Translations under genes and position numbers: made by a program
The notes under the pieces: generated by a model
Databases searched by the model: none
What the model was told of the DNA's origin: nothing
Seen by the model: the letters and a program-made list of their open reading frames with translations, nothing else
Shown here: positions 21,564-30,750 of the stretch, in pieces
Numbering within the stretch: position 1 is the first letter of the stretch
Layout of the letters: the number at the start of each line of letters is the position of its first letter
From: Amycolatopsis circi
Lineage (GTDB): Bacteria; Actinomycetota; Actinomycetes; Mycobacteriales; Pseudonocardiaceae
Assembly (NCBI RefSeq): GCF_003385235.1
Contig: NZ_PQIA01000114.1
Coordinates: 1-32,171, forward strand
DNA: 32,171 nucleotides
Reading direction: 5' to 3'

Positions 21564-23150
21564 GTGCGGGTGCTGGACGCGGCGGCGGTATCGAGCTGGG
21601 CGGCGGCTTCTGTGCGCAGCTTGGACAGACTGCGCGCGGCCATCGACGGCATCAACGTCTACCCGGTCGCGGACTCCGATACCGGCTCCAACCTGCTGTA
21701 CACGATGACCGGCGCGCACGAGGCGCTCACCAGCGCGGAACCGGCCGACGCGGCTGAGGCGCTGGCTGTCCTGGCGCGCGGGGCGGTGGCGCACGCGCGG
21801 GGCAACTCGGGCGTGATCCTGTCCCAGGTCGTGCGCGGGATGGCCGACTGGGCGGCGGACGGCGGGGACCTCGACGGTGCCGGTCTCGCCGCCGCGCTCG
21901 GCCACGCGGATCAGGCCGCTACGGGCGCGGTCAGCAGGCCGGTCGCCGGGACGATGCTGACTGTCCTGCATACCGTCGCCGCAGCAGTCCGGGGGACGAC
22001 GCGGACGTTGCCTGAGGTCGCGCGCGAGGTCGTCACCGTGGCTGCGGCGGCGTTGGAGGAGACGCCCAAGCAGTTGCCCGCGCTGGCCAAGGCCGGGGTC
22101 GTCGACGCCGGGGGCCGCGGGCTGGTCGCGGTGCTCGACGCGCTGGCCGGCGTGATCACTGGCGAGACCGTAGAACCCGGGCACGACCTGCAGGCGGTCG
22201 CTTCGCTGCCGGAGCAGGTGCCGTACGCGTGGGAGGTCATGTACTTGCTGGACGAGGTCGACGAGGCCCGGCTGCCGGCGTTGCGTAAGGAACTGAGCGG
22301 GTTCGGCGACAGCGTCACCGTGGCCGGCGACGGGTCGGGCAGCCACGCGGTGCACGTCCATTGCGCGGACATCGGCGCGGCCATCGAAGCCGGGCTGCAG
22401 CTGGGCAAGCCGCGGCAGATCCGGGTCGAACCGCTGATCACGCCGACGCCGATCGAATGGGGCTCCTCGATCGACCGGTCGGTGGTCGCGGTGGTGCGCG
22501 GCGGCGGGCTCGCCGAGTTGCTGCGGGCCGAGGGCGTCGCGGTGCTGGCGGTGCCGGACGGCGAGCTTCCCAGCGTCGAGGACATGATCGGGCTGTTCAA
22601 CGAGGCGGCCGGACAGCACCTGAGCGTGCTGCCGGGCGGTCCGGATCTCACCGCGGCCGCCGACACCGCCGCCGGGCATCCGATGGCGGGCGAGCGCGAC
22701 GTCGTGGTGATCCCGTGCTCGTCGCCGGTGCAGGTGCTGGCCGCGCTCGCGGTGCACGACGGCGGGCGCCGGGTCAACGACGACGTCGTCGCGATGGCCG
22801 AGGCGGCGGGCGCGACCAGGCGTGGCGAGCTGCGGATCGCCCGGGAAGAGTCGCTAACCTGGGTGGGCCGGGCCCAGTCCGGCGACGTGATCGGTCTGGT
22901 CGACGACGAGGTGGTGCTGATCGAACCCGCCCCGGCGTCGGCGACGAATCTCGTCGCGGCCGCGGTCAGCGTGCTCAACCGGATGCTGGGGCTCGGCGGC
23001 GAGCTGGTCACCGTCCTGAGCGGGGCGGACGCTCCGCCGAGCGTGGCCGCGGAACTCGCCGAGCAACTGCGGCTGGAGCACCCTGAGGTGGAGTTGACGA
23101 GTTACGCCGGCGGTCAAAGCGACGCTGTGCTGCTGATGGGGGTCGAATAA
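21564..23150 (+). CDS. DAK-domain (FakA/YloV-like) kinase
   Basis: This 528-residue protein has an N-terminal DhaL-like kinase domain with the metal/ATP motif NVYPVADSDTGSNLLYTM (D37 and D39), a glycine-rich HARGNSGVILSQ segment, and a C-terminal domain ending SYAGGQSDAVLLMGVE as in FakA/YloV and Rv2974c. FakA-type enzymes phosphorylate fatty acids held by a FakB (DegV) partner; no FakB gene is in this window. GTG 21564 follows AGGAGG by 7 nt. The recG ATG begins 3 nt after the stop, so both genes are one operon. Confidence 0.9.
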   Translation: MRVLDAAAVSSWAAASVRSLDRLRAAIDGINVYPVADSDTGSNLLYTMTGAHEALTSAEPADAAEALAVLARGAVAHARGNSGVILSQVVRGMADWAADGGDLDGAGLAAALGHADQAATGAVSRPVAGTMLTVLHTVAAAVRGTTRTLPEVAREVVTVAAAALEETPKQLPALAKAGVVDAGGRGLVAVLDALAGVITGETVEPGHDLQAVASLPEQVPYAWEVMYLLDEVDEARLPALRKELSGFGDSVTVAGDGSGSHAVHVHCADIGAAIEAGLQLGKPRQIRVEPLITPTPIEWGSSIDRSVVAVVRGGGLAELLRAEGVAVLAVPDGELPSVEDMIGLFNEAAGQHLSVLPGGPDLTAAADTAAGHPMAGERDVVVIPCSSPVQVLAALAVHDGGRRVNDDVVAMAEAAGATRRGELRIAREESLTWVGRAQSGDVIGLVDDEVVLIEPAPASATNLVAAAVSVLNRMLGLGGELVTVLSGADAPPSVAAELAEQLRLEHPEVELTSYAGGQSDAVLLMGVE

Positions 23151-23152
23151 TC

Positions 23153-25306
23153 ATGGCCGGGCTTCGCGACAAGCTCCCGCTGCTGCTGGGCGCGAAAACG
23201 GCGAAGGCGCTCTCGAGTTCGCTCGACATCGAGACGGTTTCCGATCTGCTGCGCCACTATCCGCGCCGCTACGCCGAACGCGGCGAGCTGACCGACATCG
23301 CCGGGCTGGAGCTGGGCGAGCACGCGACCGTGCTGGCGCGGATCGAGAAGATCAGCAAGCGCCGGATGAAATCCCGCAACGGCACCATCCTCGACATGGT
23401 GATCACCGACGGCAAGCGACGGCTCGCGTGCGCGTTCTTCAACCAGGCGTGGCGCGAGAAGGACCTGGCCCCCGGCAAGACCGGGCTGTTCGCGGGCAAG
23501 GTCACCGCGTTCCGGGACACGCTGCAGCTGGCCAACCCGGAGTACGAACTGCTCGACGCCGAACGCGAGGCCGAGGCGGTCGACAACTTCCTCGCCGAGA
23601 TCATCCCGGTTTACCCGGCGGCGCAAGGCATGCCGACCTGGTCGATCGCCAAATGCGTGCGGCAGGTGCTGGACGTGCTGGAGGTCGGCGAGGACCCGAT
23701 GCCCGACGAACTGCTCAAGCGGCACGGGCTGCCCGGGCTGGAGCGGGCGTTGCGCGGCATCCACCGGCCGGAGGACTGGGCGCACCTGGAATCGTCGCGG
23801 CACCGGCTCAAGTGGGACGAAGCGATGGCCGTGCAGCTGATTTTCGCGCAGCGACGGCATTCCGCGGTGTCGCGTCCGGCGAAGGCGAGCCCGCACATCG
23901 ACGGCGGACTTCTCGACGCCTTCGACAAGCGCCTGCCGTTCGACCTCACCGCGGGCCAGCGCGCGATCGGCGACGAGATCGCTGCCGACATGTCGTCCGA
24001 GCACCCGATGAACCGGTTGCTGCAGGGTGAAGTCGGGTCCGGCAAGACTGTGGTCGCGCTGCGGGCGATGCTGCAGGCCGTCGACTCCGGACGGCAGGCG
24101 GCGATGCTCGCGCCCACCGAGGTCTTGGCCGCGCAGCACGCGCGCTCGCTGCGCGAGATGCTCGGCGACATCGGCATGGCGGGCGAGCTTGGCGCGGCCG
24201 AGAACGCCACCCGGATCACGCTTCTCACCGGGTCGATGGGCGCGAAGGAACGCAAGAAAGCGTTGCTGGAGACGGTAAGCGGCGAGGCGGGCATCGTCGT
24301 CGGCACGCACGCGCTGATCCAGGACACCGTGCAGTTCGCCGATCTCGGACTCGTGGTCGTGGACGAACAGCACCGGTTCGGCGTCGAGCAACGGGATGCT
24401 CTGCGGTCCCGGGGCGCCGATTCGACGAGCCCGCACGTGCTGGTCATGACGGCGACGCCGATCCCGCGCACGGTCGCCATGACGGTCTACGGCGACCTGG
24501 AAATCTCGGCGCTGCGCGAAATGCCGGTCGGCCGCTCGCCGATCAAGACGACGGTCGTGCCGGTCGCGGAGAAGCCCGCGTGGTTCGACCGGGTGTGGCA
24601 GCGGGTCAGCGAGGAAGTCGGCAAGGGCCACCAGGCGTACGTGGTGTGCCCGCGGATCGGCGACGAACCGCCGTCGGACAAGAGCGACAAACGGCCGCCG
24701 CTCGCGGTGCTGGACGTCGCGCCGGATCTTGCCAACGGCGCGTTGAAGGGCTTGAAGATCGCCGCCCTGCACGGCCGGATGCCGACCGACGAGAAGGACG
24801 CCGTCATGCAGGCGTTCGGCGCGGGGAAGGTCGAGGTTCTGGTCGCGACGACCGTGGTCGAGGTCGGCGTGAACGTCCCCAACGCGACGGCGATGGTCAT
24901 CCTCGACGCCGACCGCTTCGGCGTGAGCCAGCTGCACCAGCTGCGCGGCCGCGTCGGGCGGGGGAGCGTGCCCGGATTGTGCTTGCTGGTGACGGAAACC
25001 CTGGACGGGACTTCGACGCGCGAACGGCTGGCCGCCGTCGAGTCCACAACGGACGGTTTCGAACTGTCCCGTTTGGACTTGGAGCTGCGCCGGGAGGGCG
25101 ACATTCTCGGTGCGGCCCAGTCGGGCAAGCGGTCCGGGCTGAAGCTGCTGTCGCTGCTGCGGGACGAGGACCTGATCACCGGGGCGCGGGCGCAGGCACA
25201 GGAGATCGTGACGAGCGATCCGGAGCTGGCCTCGCTGCCGGGGCTGGCGCAGATGGTGGCCGACGTGGTGGACCTGGAACGCGCGGAGTACCTCGAGAAG
25301 AGCTGA
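23153..25306 (+). CDS. recG: ATP-dependent DNA helicase RecG
   Basis: A 717-residue superfamily 2 helicase that remodels stalled replication forks and branched DNA. An N-terminal OB/wedge region (about 1–250) binds branched DNA. Walker A GEVGSGKTV is at 292–300, and DEQHRFG (motif II, 404–410) replaces the DEAD-type sequence as usual for RecG. MTATPIPRT is motif III, and QLRGRVGRG is motif VI. The length is normal. It is translated together with the DAK gene upstream. A strong hairpin terminator follows. Confidence 0.96.
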   Translation: MAGLRDKLPLLLGAKTAKALSSSLDIETVSDLLRHYPRRYAERGELTDIAGLELGEHATVLARIEKISKRRMKSRNGTILDMVITDGKRRLACAFFNQAWREKDLAPGKTGLFAGKVTAFRDTLQLANPEYELLDAEREAEAVDNFLAEIIPVYPAAQGMPTWSIAKCVRQVLDVLEVGEDPMPDELLKRHGLPGLERALRGIHRPEDWAHLESSRHRLKWDEAMAVQLIFAQRRHSAVSRPAKASPHIDGGLLDAFDKRLPFDLTAGQRAIGDEIAADMSSEHPMNRLLQGEVGSGKTVVALRAMLQAVDSGRQAAMLAPTEVLAAQHARSLREMLGDIGMAGELGAAENATRITLLTGSMGAKERKKALLETVSGEAGIVVGTHALIQDTVQFADLGLVVVDEQHRFGVEQRDALRSRGADSTSPHVLVMTATPIPRTVAMTVYGDLEISALREMPVGRSPIKTTVVPVAEKPAWFDRVWQRVSEEVGKGHQAYVVCPRIGDEPPSDKSDKRPPLAVLDVAPDLANGALKGLKIAALHGRMPTDEKDAVMQAFGAGKVEVLVATTVVEVGVNVPNATAMVILDADRFGVSQLHQLRGRVGRGSVPGLCLLVTETLDGTSTRERLAAVESTTDGFELSRLDLELRREGDILGAAQSGKRSGLKLLSLLRDEDLITGARAQAQEIVTSDPELASLPGLAQMVADVVDLERAEYLEKS

Positions 25307-25350
25307 GCGCCGCGGCGGTCGTTCGGCCGGGTGTGGCGCCGTTGGCGGGA

Positions 25351-25386
25351 GGCGTGGCCCGGGGGTTCTCCCGGGCCACGCCTTTT
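25351..25386 (+). terminator. Intrinsic terminator of recG
   Basis: GGCGTGGCCCGGG (25351–25363) pairs perfectly with CCCGGGCCACGCC (25370–25382), 13 bp with a 6-nt loop, followed by TTTT. It is the clearest factor-independent terminator in the window. Confidence 0.9.
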
Positions 25387-25419
25387 CGCTGAGCTGCCGC
25401 TGCGGGTTTTCTCGGGGCG

Positions 25420-28400
25420 TCAGGCGTCGTAGATGTCGTCGTCGGAGTCGTAGCCGTGGTTCCTTCGGCTGCCGCTGCCGCCGCTGTATCCGCCGCCGTA
25501 ACTACCGCTGCCACCGCTGTATCCGCCGCCGTAACTACCGCTGCCACCGCTGTAGCCGCCGCTGTATCCGCCACCGTGACTGCTGTATCCGCCGCTGCCA
25601 CCGCTGTAGCCGCCGCTATACCCGCCACCATGGCTGCTGTATCCGCCGCCATAGCTGCCGCTGGATCCGCCGCCGTGGCTGCTGCTGCCACCGCCATAGC
25701 CGCCGCCGTAGCTGCTGCCGCCGTACCCGCCGCTGTATCCGCCACCGTGACTGCTGTATCCGCCGCTGTAACTGCTGCTGTACCCGCCACCGTGGCTGCT
25801 GGAACTGCCGCCGTACCCGCCGCCGTAACTGCCGCTGCCGCCGCTGTATCCGCCGCCGTGGCTGCTGGAACCGCCGCCGTACCCACCGCTGTACCCGCCG
25901 CCATGGCTGCTGTACCCGCCGCCGTACCCGCCGCTGTACCCGCCGCCGGACGACCCGCCGTGGCCGCCGGAGGAGCTGCTCGGCTTGGGTTTCACCACGT
26001 TCCAGTCGGCGTCCGGATTGCCGACGTAGCCGGGATGGTTCGGGTCCCAGTAGACCCGGTTGCCGTGCTGCGGGTTCGGGGCGCCGAATTTGGGTTCCTT
26101 GGACCCGCTCGCGGCCGACGCGCCCGCCGGTTCGAGGTGTTTGAAGATCCGGACGTCGGAGTTGTGCGCGAAGTTCTGGTCGGGAGTCTGGTGGATGCCG
26201 GTCTGGTTGAAATGGGTTCCGGCCGACGGGCTGTGGCCCATCACGACATTGCTGTGGCCCCGGACGATGCCGGTCGGGTTGCCCTGGAAGTCGTGCGTCT
26301 GGTAGCGCCGCTTCGGGTCCATGTACCACTTCGTGTCGTCGCCGCGCTTGCGGAACTTCGGCGGCGGCGAAACCGCGTTCCGCTCGAACAGCGGCCGCAT
26401 CTTGGAGTGCCGGTGCGACAGGTTCTTGTAGCCGTAGTGCTCGCGCCTGCGCGCGCCGGCCGCGACGGTGGGCGGTCCCTCCTGGTAGACCCGTCCGCCG
26501 GGGGACCGCATCCGCCGCTCCCCGTTCGGGCCGGGGCTCGGGTCGCGGGTGCGGCCCCGGCCGCGCTGGGAACCGCCGCCGGAGCCCTGTCCGCCGGAAC
26601 CGCCGCGGGGGGTGTTGCAGGACCCCCCGACGAGGCCGAGCGGGTCGACCGAGACGTGCGGGTTGCTGACGTAGGCGTGCGGGTCCAGTCCGCCGCCGAG
26701 CCCGAGCGGGTCCGGGCTGAGGTACCGGGCGAGCACCGGGTCGTAGTACCGGTGGAAGTTGTAGTGCAGCCCGGTTTCCTCGTCGAAGTACTGGCCCTGG
26801 AACCGGAGCGGGATCCCGGTTTCGCCGGACTGGTCGACCACGACGCCGAACAGGCTGCTGCGGGCCTGCCAGGCGATCTCGCCGCGGTCGTCGAGCAGTT
26901 CGGTCGGCGTGCCGGACGGTTCGGCCACGATGGCGAAGAACTGCTCGTCGACGCGTTTCTGGTCCGCGGAACCGGTGCGCCGGCGCTGCAGCAGCGGCAC
27001 GAAGGTCCCCGGTTCGTAGTCCCACACCGTGGTTTCGGCGGCTGCCGGGCCGGAACTGGTTGCCTCGGCGAGTGTTTCGCCGTCCCACGCGAACTCGACG
27101 CGTTCGAGCAGAGTCGTCCCGTCGGAGGCGAAGTGTTCCTTGCGGATCCGGCGGCCCAGCGGGTCGTAGGTGTAGCGCCAGGTCGTGGCGTCCGGGACCT
27201 CGACCGCGACGAGCCGGTTCAGCGGGCCCCAGGTGTAGGTCCAGGTCCGTCCGTCCTCGTGCCGGCGGGTGCGCATCCGGCCGGCCTGGTCGTAGGTGTA
27301 GCGGACGCCGCCCGCCTCGGTGATCACCGAAGCGGGTCCGGCCCGCCTGCCGCGCCGGTCCTCTTCCTCGGGAGCCGGCCAGTCGGCGTCGACGAGCCGT
27401 CCGGTCGGGTCGTAGGCGTACTGCTCGTTCCAGCCCTGGGCGCGCACCGAGATCACCCGGCCCCGGACGTCCATCGCGAGCCAGCGCGACCCGGCGGTCC
27501 CGTCGTCGATCCGGTCGGGAAGGCCGTCGGGCCGGTAGTGGTACTGCCGGTCCTGGCCGAATTCGCCGGTCGTGGACCGGACCGTCTGCCGGGCGAGCCG
27601 TCCGGCCGGGGTCCAGGAGCGGGCGATCGCGGCGTTCCCGAACGCGCGGAGGGTTTCGCGGCCCGCCCGGTCGTACTCGAACCGGGTGGTCCGGCCCGCG
27701 GCGCGCACCGCGGCCGGGGCGCCGGATTCGCTGTATTCCCAGACGCTTTCCGCCCCGGACGGCGTCTGCCGCCGGATCTGGTTGCCCGAGGAGTCGAATT
27801 CGGAGCGGACGGTTCGCCCGTTGACCGTCTCCCGGACGATCCGGCTCGCCGCGTCCCGGGTGTACTCGACGCGGGTCGTCCCGTCGTCGAGGGCGACAAG
27901 CTCGCCGAGGACGTCGTACTCGAAGCGGGTGCGCAGAGTCCCGGACGGTCCTTCGACGACCTCCTCGACGATGTTGCCGCGCACGTCGCGGCGCAGGGTG
28001 ACGACTTCGCCTTCCTCGTTGCGGATCTCGGTCAGCTCGCCGGCGGCGTTGTAGGCGTAGGACGAACAAGCCCCGCCGAAATCGGTCTCCCTGGCCAGAT
28101 TGCCCGCCAGGTCGTACTCGTAGCGCCAGACCTGTCCGTGCTCGTTGGTCACCGCGGTGAGCCGCAGTTCGGTGTCGTAGGAGTATTCGAGCCGGGTGCC
28201 GTCCGGCCGGATCTCCGCCGAGACCAGGTCGAAGTGGGTCACTTCCTGCTGGGTGATCGCCGAGGTCGCGTCGGAGTGCAGGCGGTTGTTGCCTTCGCCG
28301 TCGTAGCGCCATTCCTCCGTCGACCCGTCCGGCCTGCGGTGCCAGGCGAGCGCGCCGTCGACGGTGTAGCCGAACTCCTCGGCCGCGCCGTTCGGATCGA

Positions 28401-30750
28401 CGATCGCGGAGAGCCTGCCGAAGCAGTCGTAGGAGTAGGCAGTCGTCGCACCGTGGGCGTCGGTGACAGTGATCGGGTTGCCCGCGTCGTCGGACACCAC
28501 GGTCAGCGTCGAGCCGTTCGGATCGGTGACCGACGCGACGTGGCCCCACTCGTCGTAGGTGTAGCTGGTGGCCCCGCCGCCCGGTTCGACGACGCGGGTC
28601 ACGTTGCCGCGTTCGTCGTACTCCCACCGGGTTTCGACGCCCGGCGCTTCGACCATGCGGACCGCCTGGCCGAACTCGTTGCGTTCGATGGTCAGTTCCG
28701 TGCCGTCCGGCCGCTGGAGGGCGACCAGGTTGTTCATCTCGTCGTAGCGGTAGGTCCGCTGCCTGCCCAGCTCGTCGGTTTCGCCGGCCAGCCGGTCCAG
28801 CGCGTCCCATTCGTAGGCGCGCGCCGCGCCCGCCGGGTCGACCTCGCGCACGACCCGGCCGGTTTCGTTCAGGTGGTAGGCACTGCGGCGGCCCAGCGAG
28901 TCGACGACGTGGGTGATCCGGGCGGCCAGGTCGTATTCCATGGTGACCGTGAGGCAGTCGCCGGAGCCTTCGGTGCGCACGACCCGGCCCTCGCGGTCGT
29001 AGTGGAAGCGGTACCACTCGCCGTTGCGGTCCGTCCACGCGACGATCCGCCCCAGGTTGTCGTAGGCGTAGCGGAAGGGGAGACCGGATTCGTTCGTGAT
29101 CTCGGTCAGATTGCCGTCGGTGTAGCCGTAGCGGACCAGCGGCACCTCGAGCCCGTCCTCGGTGACCGTGGACAGCCCGGTCACGAATCCGCCTTCGGTG
29201 GCGATCCGGATCAGGTGGCCTCCGCTGTGCCGCATCGCGGTCGGCGTGCCGTGCCGGTCGCGCTGGAAGTAGATGTGCTCTTTGCCGCGGCCGCTGATCG
29301 AACGGACCGGCCGGACCGGGCCGTTGCCTCGTTCGAAGGTCAGGACCCGCTCGCGTTCGCGGTCTTCGAGGACGAATCCGCCGCCGGGTTCCTCGGCGAG
29401 GTACCGCGCGGGCCCGTGCTCGGCGGCGACCCACTGGTCGCCGCGCGGCCGGGGGAACACCTGGACGATCCCGTCCGCGCCGGCGAACCACACCTGGTCC
29501 TCGTACACCTCGATCCGCTCGTCCAAAGTGGACACCCAGGCGGGGCCGAGCCAGCCGCCCGCGCGGAACGACGAGAAGTGCGTGCGCTCGAAGACCATCG
29601 GCAGCGCGCCGAGGAAGGTCGCGTCGGTCTCGGCCATCACCATCTGGCCGCTCGCGACGTCGACCGGGTCGCCGGTGGTGCAGATGTTGTCGAGGGTGCG
29701 CGAGTTCTCGCCCTGTTTGTCGAGCGACCGGGGGCCGCCGCCGTTCCCCCTGGCCCCGCCCGGCGAGGAACTGCCGGAGGCCGACGTGTGGCCGTCCTGC
29801 CCGCCGCCGCCGTGCTCGCCGCCGTTTTCGTGGTTGCCGTTCGAGTGGGTGTTCCCAGTGCTGCCGGAGCCGCCGTGGTGTCCGCCGCCCTCGGCTCCGG
29901 AGGTGTGCGTGCCTTCGTCCCCGCCTGGGCCGGACCGGGTGCTGTTCCCGGATTTGACGTTGATGTCCTTGGGCGGGTGCGTCGGCGCGCCCTTGCCGCT
30001 CTTGAGCCCCTTCAACGCCTTGCCGGCGTCGCCGAACAGCGTCCCGGCCTTCTTCAGCAGCGGGATCAGCGCCTTGAGCGCCTTCACCAGCTTCGTCGTC
30101 ACCTGCGTGATCTTCGAAGCGGTCTTCGCCACCGCCGACACGACCTGCGGCACCACCCAGGCCATCCCGATCCCGAGCGTGAACAGCACCTGCAACGCCC
30201 ACGAGATCAAGTGTCCGACCAGATCCGCGATCGTGTCGCGCACCAGAGACCGAACCGCCGCCACGATCTCGCCCGCGGTCTTGACGCCGCTCGCCGCGCC
30301 CTCGCTGCCCTTCTGCGCACTGCCGATCAGCGCGGAAGTGTCTTCGGCCTTCTTGCGGTACGTGTCGGCCGCTTCGCCTTGCCAGTCCTGCAGATCCTTC
30401 TTGACCAGCTCGGTCAGCTCAGCCGAAACGCTCTCGAGTTCCTTGGCGACATTCGTCCAGGTCTCCGCCTGGGAATTGATCTCGTCCGCCTTGCCGGTCA
30501 GCGCGTCGAGCGCCTCCTTGAGCGGCCCGACGTGCTCCATCAACCACCCGACCCCCGCGGCGAAAATCGCGCCGAACGGATCCATCACCGCGGTGAGCAC
30601 GTCAAGCGCGGTCCCGACCGCCCCGATCGCGACGGCCGCCCAGTTCTTGCTCTCGATCGCGGTCTTGAGTCCGGTCGCGTCCTCCAGCAGAGGAATCCCG
30701 GACATCGCGGTCGTGGAGTCCTTCACCGGCGCGATCAACGGGTTGGTCAT
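25420..30750 (-). CDS. RHS/YD-repeat protein, putative WXG-type secreted polymorphic toxin
   Basis: A 1776-residue modular protein. Residues 1–245 are helical, with hydrophobic stretches at about 39–75 and 172–210 and a WQG motif at 123–125, as in WXG/ESX-type secretion leaders. Residues 252–345 form a Gly/His/Ser linker. A DUF6531-like start (DPVDVASGQMV) is at 361–371. YD repeats follow (many YxYDxxGR units such as YAYDNLGRIV). The RHS core ends at DPLGL near 1369–1373, after YYDPVLARYLSPDPLGLGGG. A variable region (1374–1590) has clustered His/Asn: RGHSNVVMGH … AGTHFNQTGIH … NFAHNSD. Residues 1591–1761 are Gly/Ser/Tyr/His repeats, ending acidic (DSDDDIYDA). ATG 30750 fits the leader; the frame is open to 30924. 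No immunity gene follows. The toxin role is inferred from family architecture. Confidence 0.85.
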   Translation of the reverse strand: MTNPLIAPVKDSTTAMSGIPLLEDATGLKTAIESKNWAAVAIGAVGTALDVLTAVMDPFGAIFAAGVGWLMEHVGPLKEALDALTGKADEINSQAETWTNVAKELESVSAELTELVKKDLQDWQGEAADTYRKKAEDTSALIGSAQKGSEGAASGVKTAGEIVAAVRSLVRDTIADLVGHLISWALQVLFTLGIGMAWVVPQVVSAVAKTASKITQVTTKLVKALKALIPLLKKAGTLFGDAGKALKGLKSGKGAPTHPPKDINVKSGNSTRSGPGGDEGTHTSGAEGGGHHGGSGSTGNTHSNGNHENGGEHGGGGQDGHTSASGSSSPGGARGNGGGPRSLDKQGENSRTLDNICTTGDPVDVASGQMVMAETDATFLGALPMVFERTHFSSFRAGGWLGPAWVSTLDERIEVYEDQVWFAGADGIVQVFPRPRGDQWVAAEHGPARYLAEEPGGGFVLEDRERERVLTFERGNGPVRPVRSISGRGKEHIYFQRDRHGTPTAMRHSGGHLIRIATEGGFVTGLSTVTEDGLEVPLVRYGYTDGNLTEITNESGLPFRYAYDNLGRIVAWTDRNGEWYRFHYDREGRVVRTEGSGDCLTVTMEYDLAARITHVVDSLGRRSAYHLNETGRVVREVDPAGAARAYEWDALDRLAGETDELGRQRTYRYDEMNNLVALQRPDGTELTIERNEFGQAVRMVEAPGVETRWEYDERGNVTRVVEPGGGATSYTYDEWGHVASVTDPNGSTLTVVSDDAGNPITVTDAHGATTAYSYDCFGRLSAIVDPNGAAEEFGYTVDGALAWHRRPDGSTEEWRYDGEGNNRLHSDATSAITQQEVTHFDLVSAEIRPDGTRLEYSYDTELRLTAVTNEHGQVWRYEYDLAGNLARETDFGGACSSYAYNAAGELTEIRNEEGEVVTLRRDVRGNIVEEVVEGPSGTLRTRFEYDVLGELVALDDGTTRVEYTRDAASRIVRETVNGRTVRSEFDSSGNQIRRQTPSGAESVWEYSESGAPAAVRAAGRTTRFEYDRAGRETLRAFGNAAIARSWTPAGRLARQTVRSTTGEFGQDRQYHYRPDGLPDRIDDGTAGSRWLAMDVRGRVISVRAQGWNEQYAYDPTGRLVDADWPAPEEEDRRGRRAGPASVITEAGGVRYTYDQAGRMRTRRHEDGRTWTYTWGPLNRLVAVEVPDATTWRYTYDPLGRRIRKEHFASDGTTLLERVEFAWDGETLAEATSSGPAAAETTVWDYEPGTFVPLLQRRRTGSADQKRVDEQFFAIVAEPSGTPTELLDDRGEIAWQARSSLFGVVVDQSGETGIPLRFQGQYFDEETGLHYNFHRYYDPVLARYLSPDPLGLGGGLDPHAYVSNPHVSVDPLGLVGGSCNTPRGGSGGQGSGGGSQRGRGRTRDPSPGPNGERRMRSPGGRVYQEGPPTVAAGARRREHYGYKNLSHRHSKMRPLFERNAVSPPPKFRKRGDDTKWYMDPKRRYQTHDFQGNPTGIVRGHSNVVMGHSPSAGTHFNQTGIHQTPDQNFAHNSDVRIFKHLEPAGASAASGSKEPKFGAPNPQHGNRVYWDPNHPGYVGNPDADWNVVKPKPSSSSGGHGGSSGGGYSGGYGGGYSSHGGGYSGGYGGGSSSHGGGYSGGSGSYGGGYGGSSSSHGGGYSSSYSGGYSSHGGGYSGGYGGSSYGGGYGGGSSSHGGGSSGSYGGGYSSHGGGYSGGYSGGSGGYSSHGGGYSGGYSGGSGSYGGGYSGGSGSYGGGYSGGSGSRRNHGYDSDDDIYDA
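25468..25980 (-). repeat. Tandem coding repeat of the RHS tail
   Basis: About 510 bp encode imperfect repeats of S-S-H-G-G-G-Y-S-G-G and G-S-Y-G-G-G-Y-S-G-G. At DNA level the near-identical 33-bp units at about 25485–25550 show recent duplication. Such DNA slips easily, so the copy number may vary between strains or be misassembled. Confidence 0.85.
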
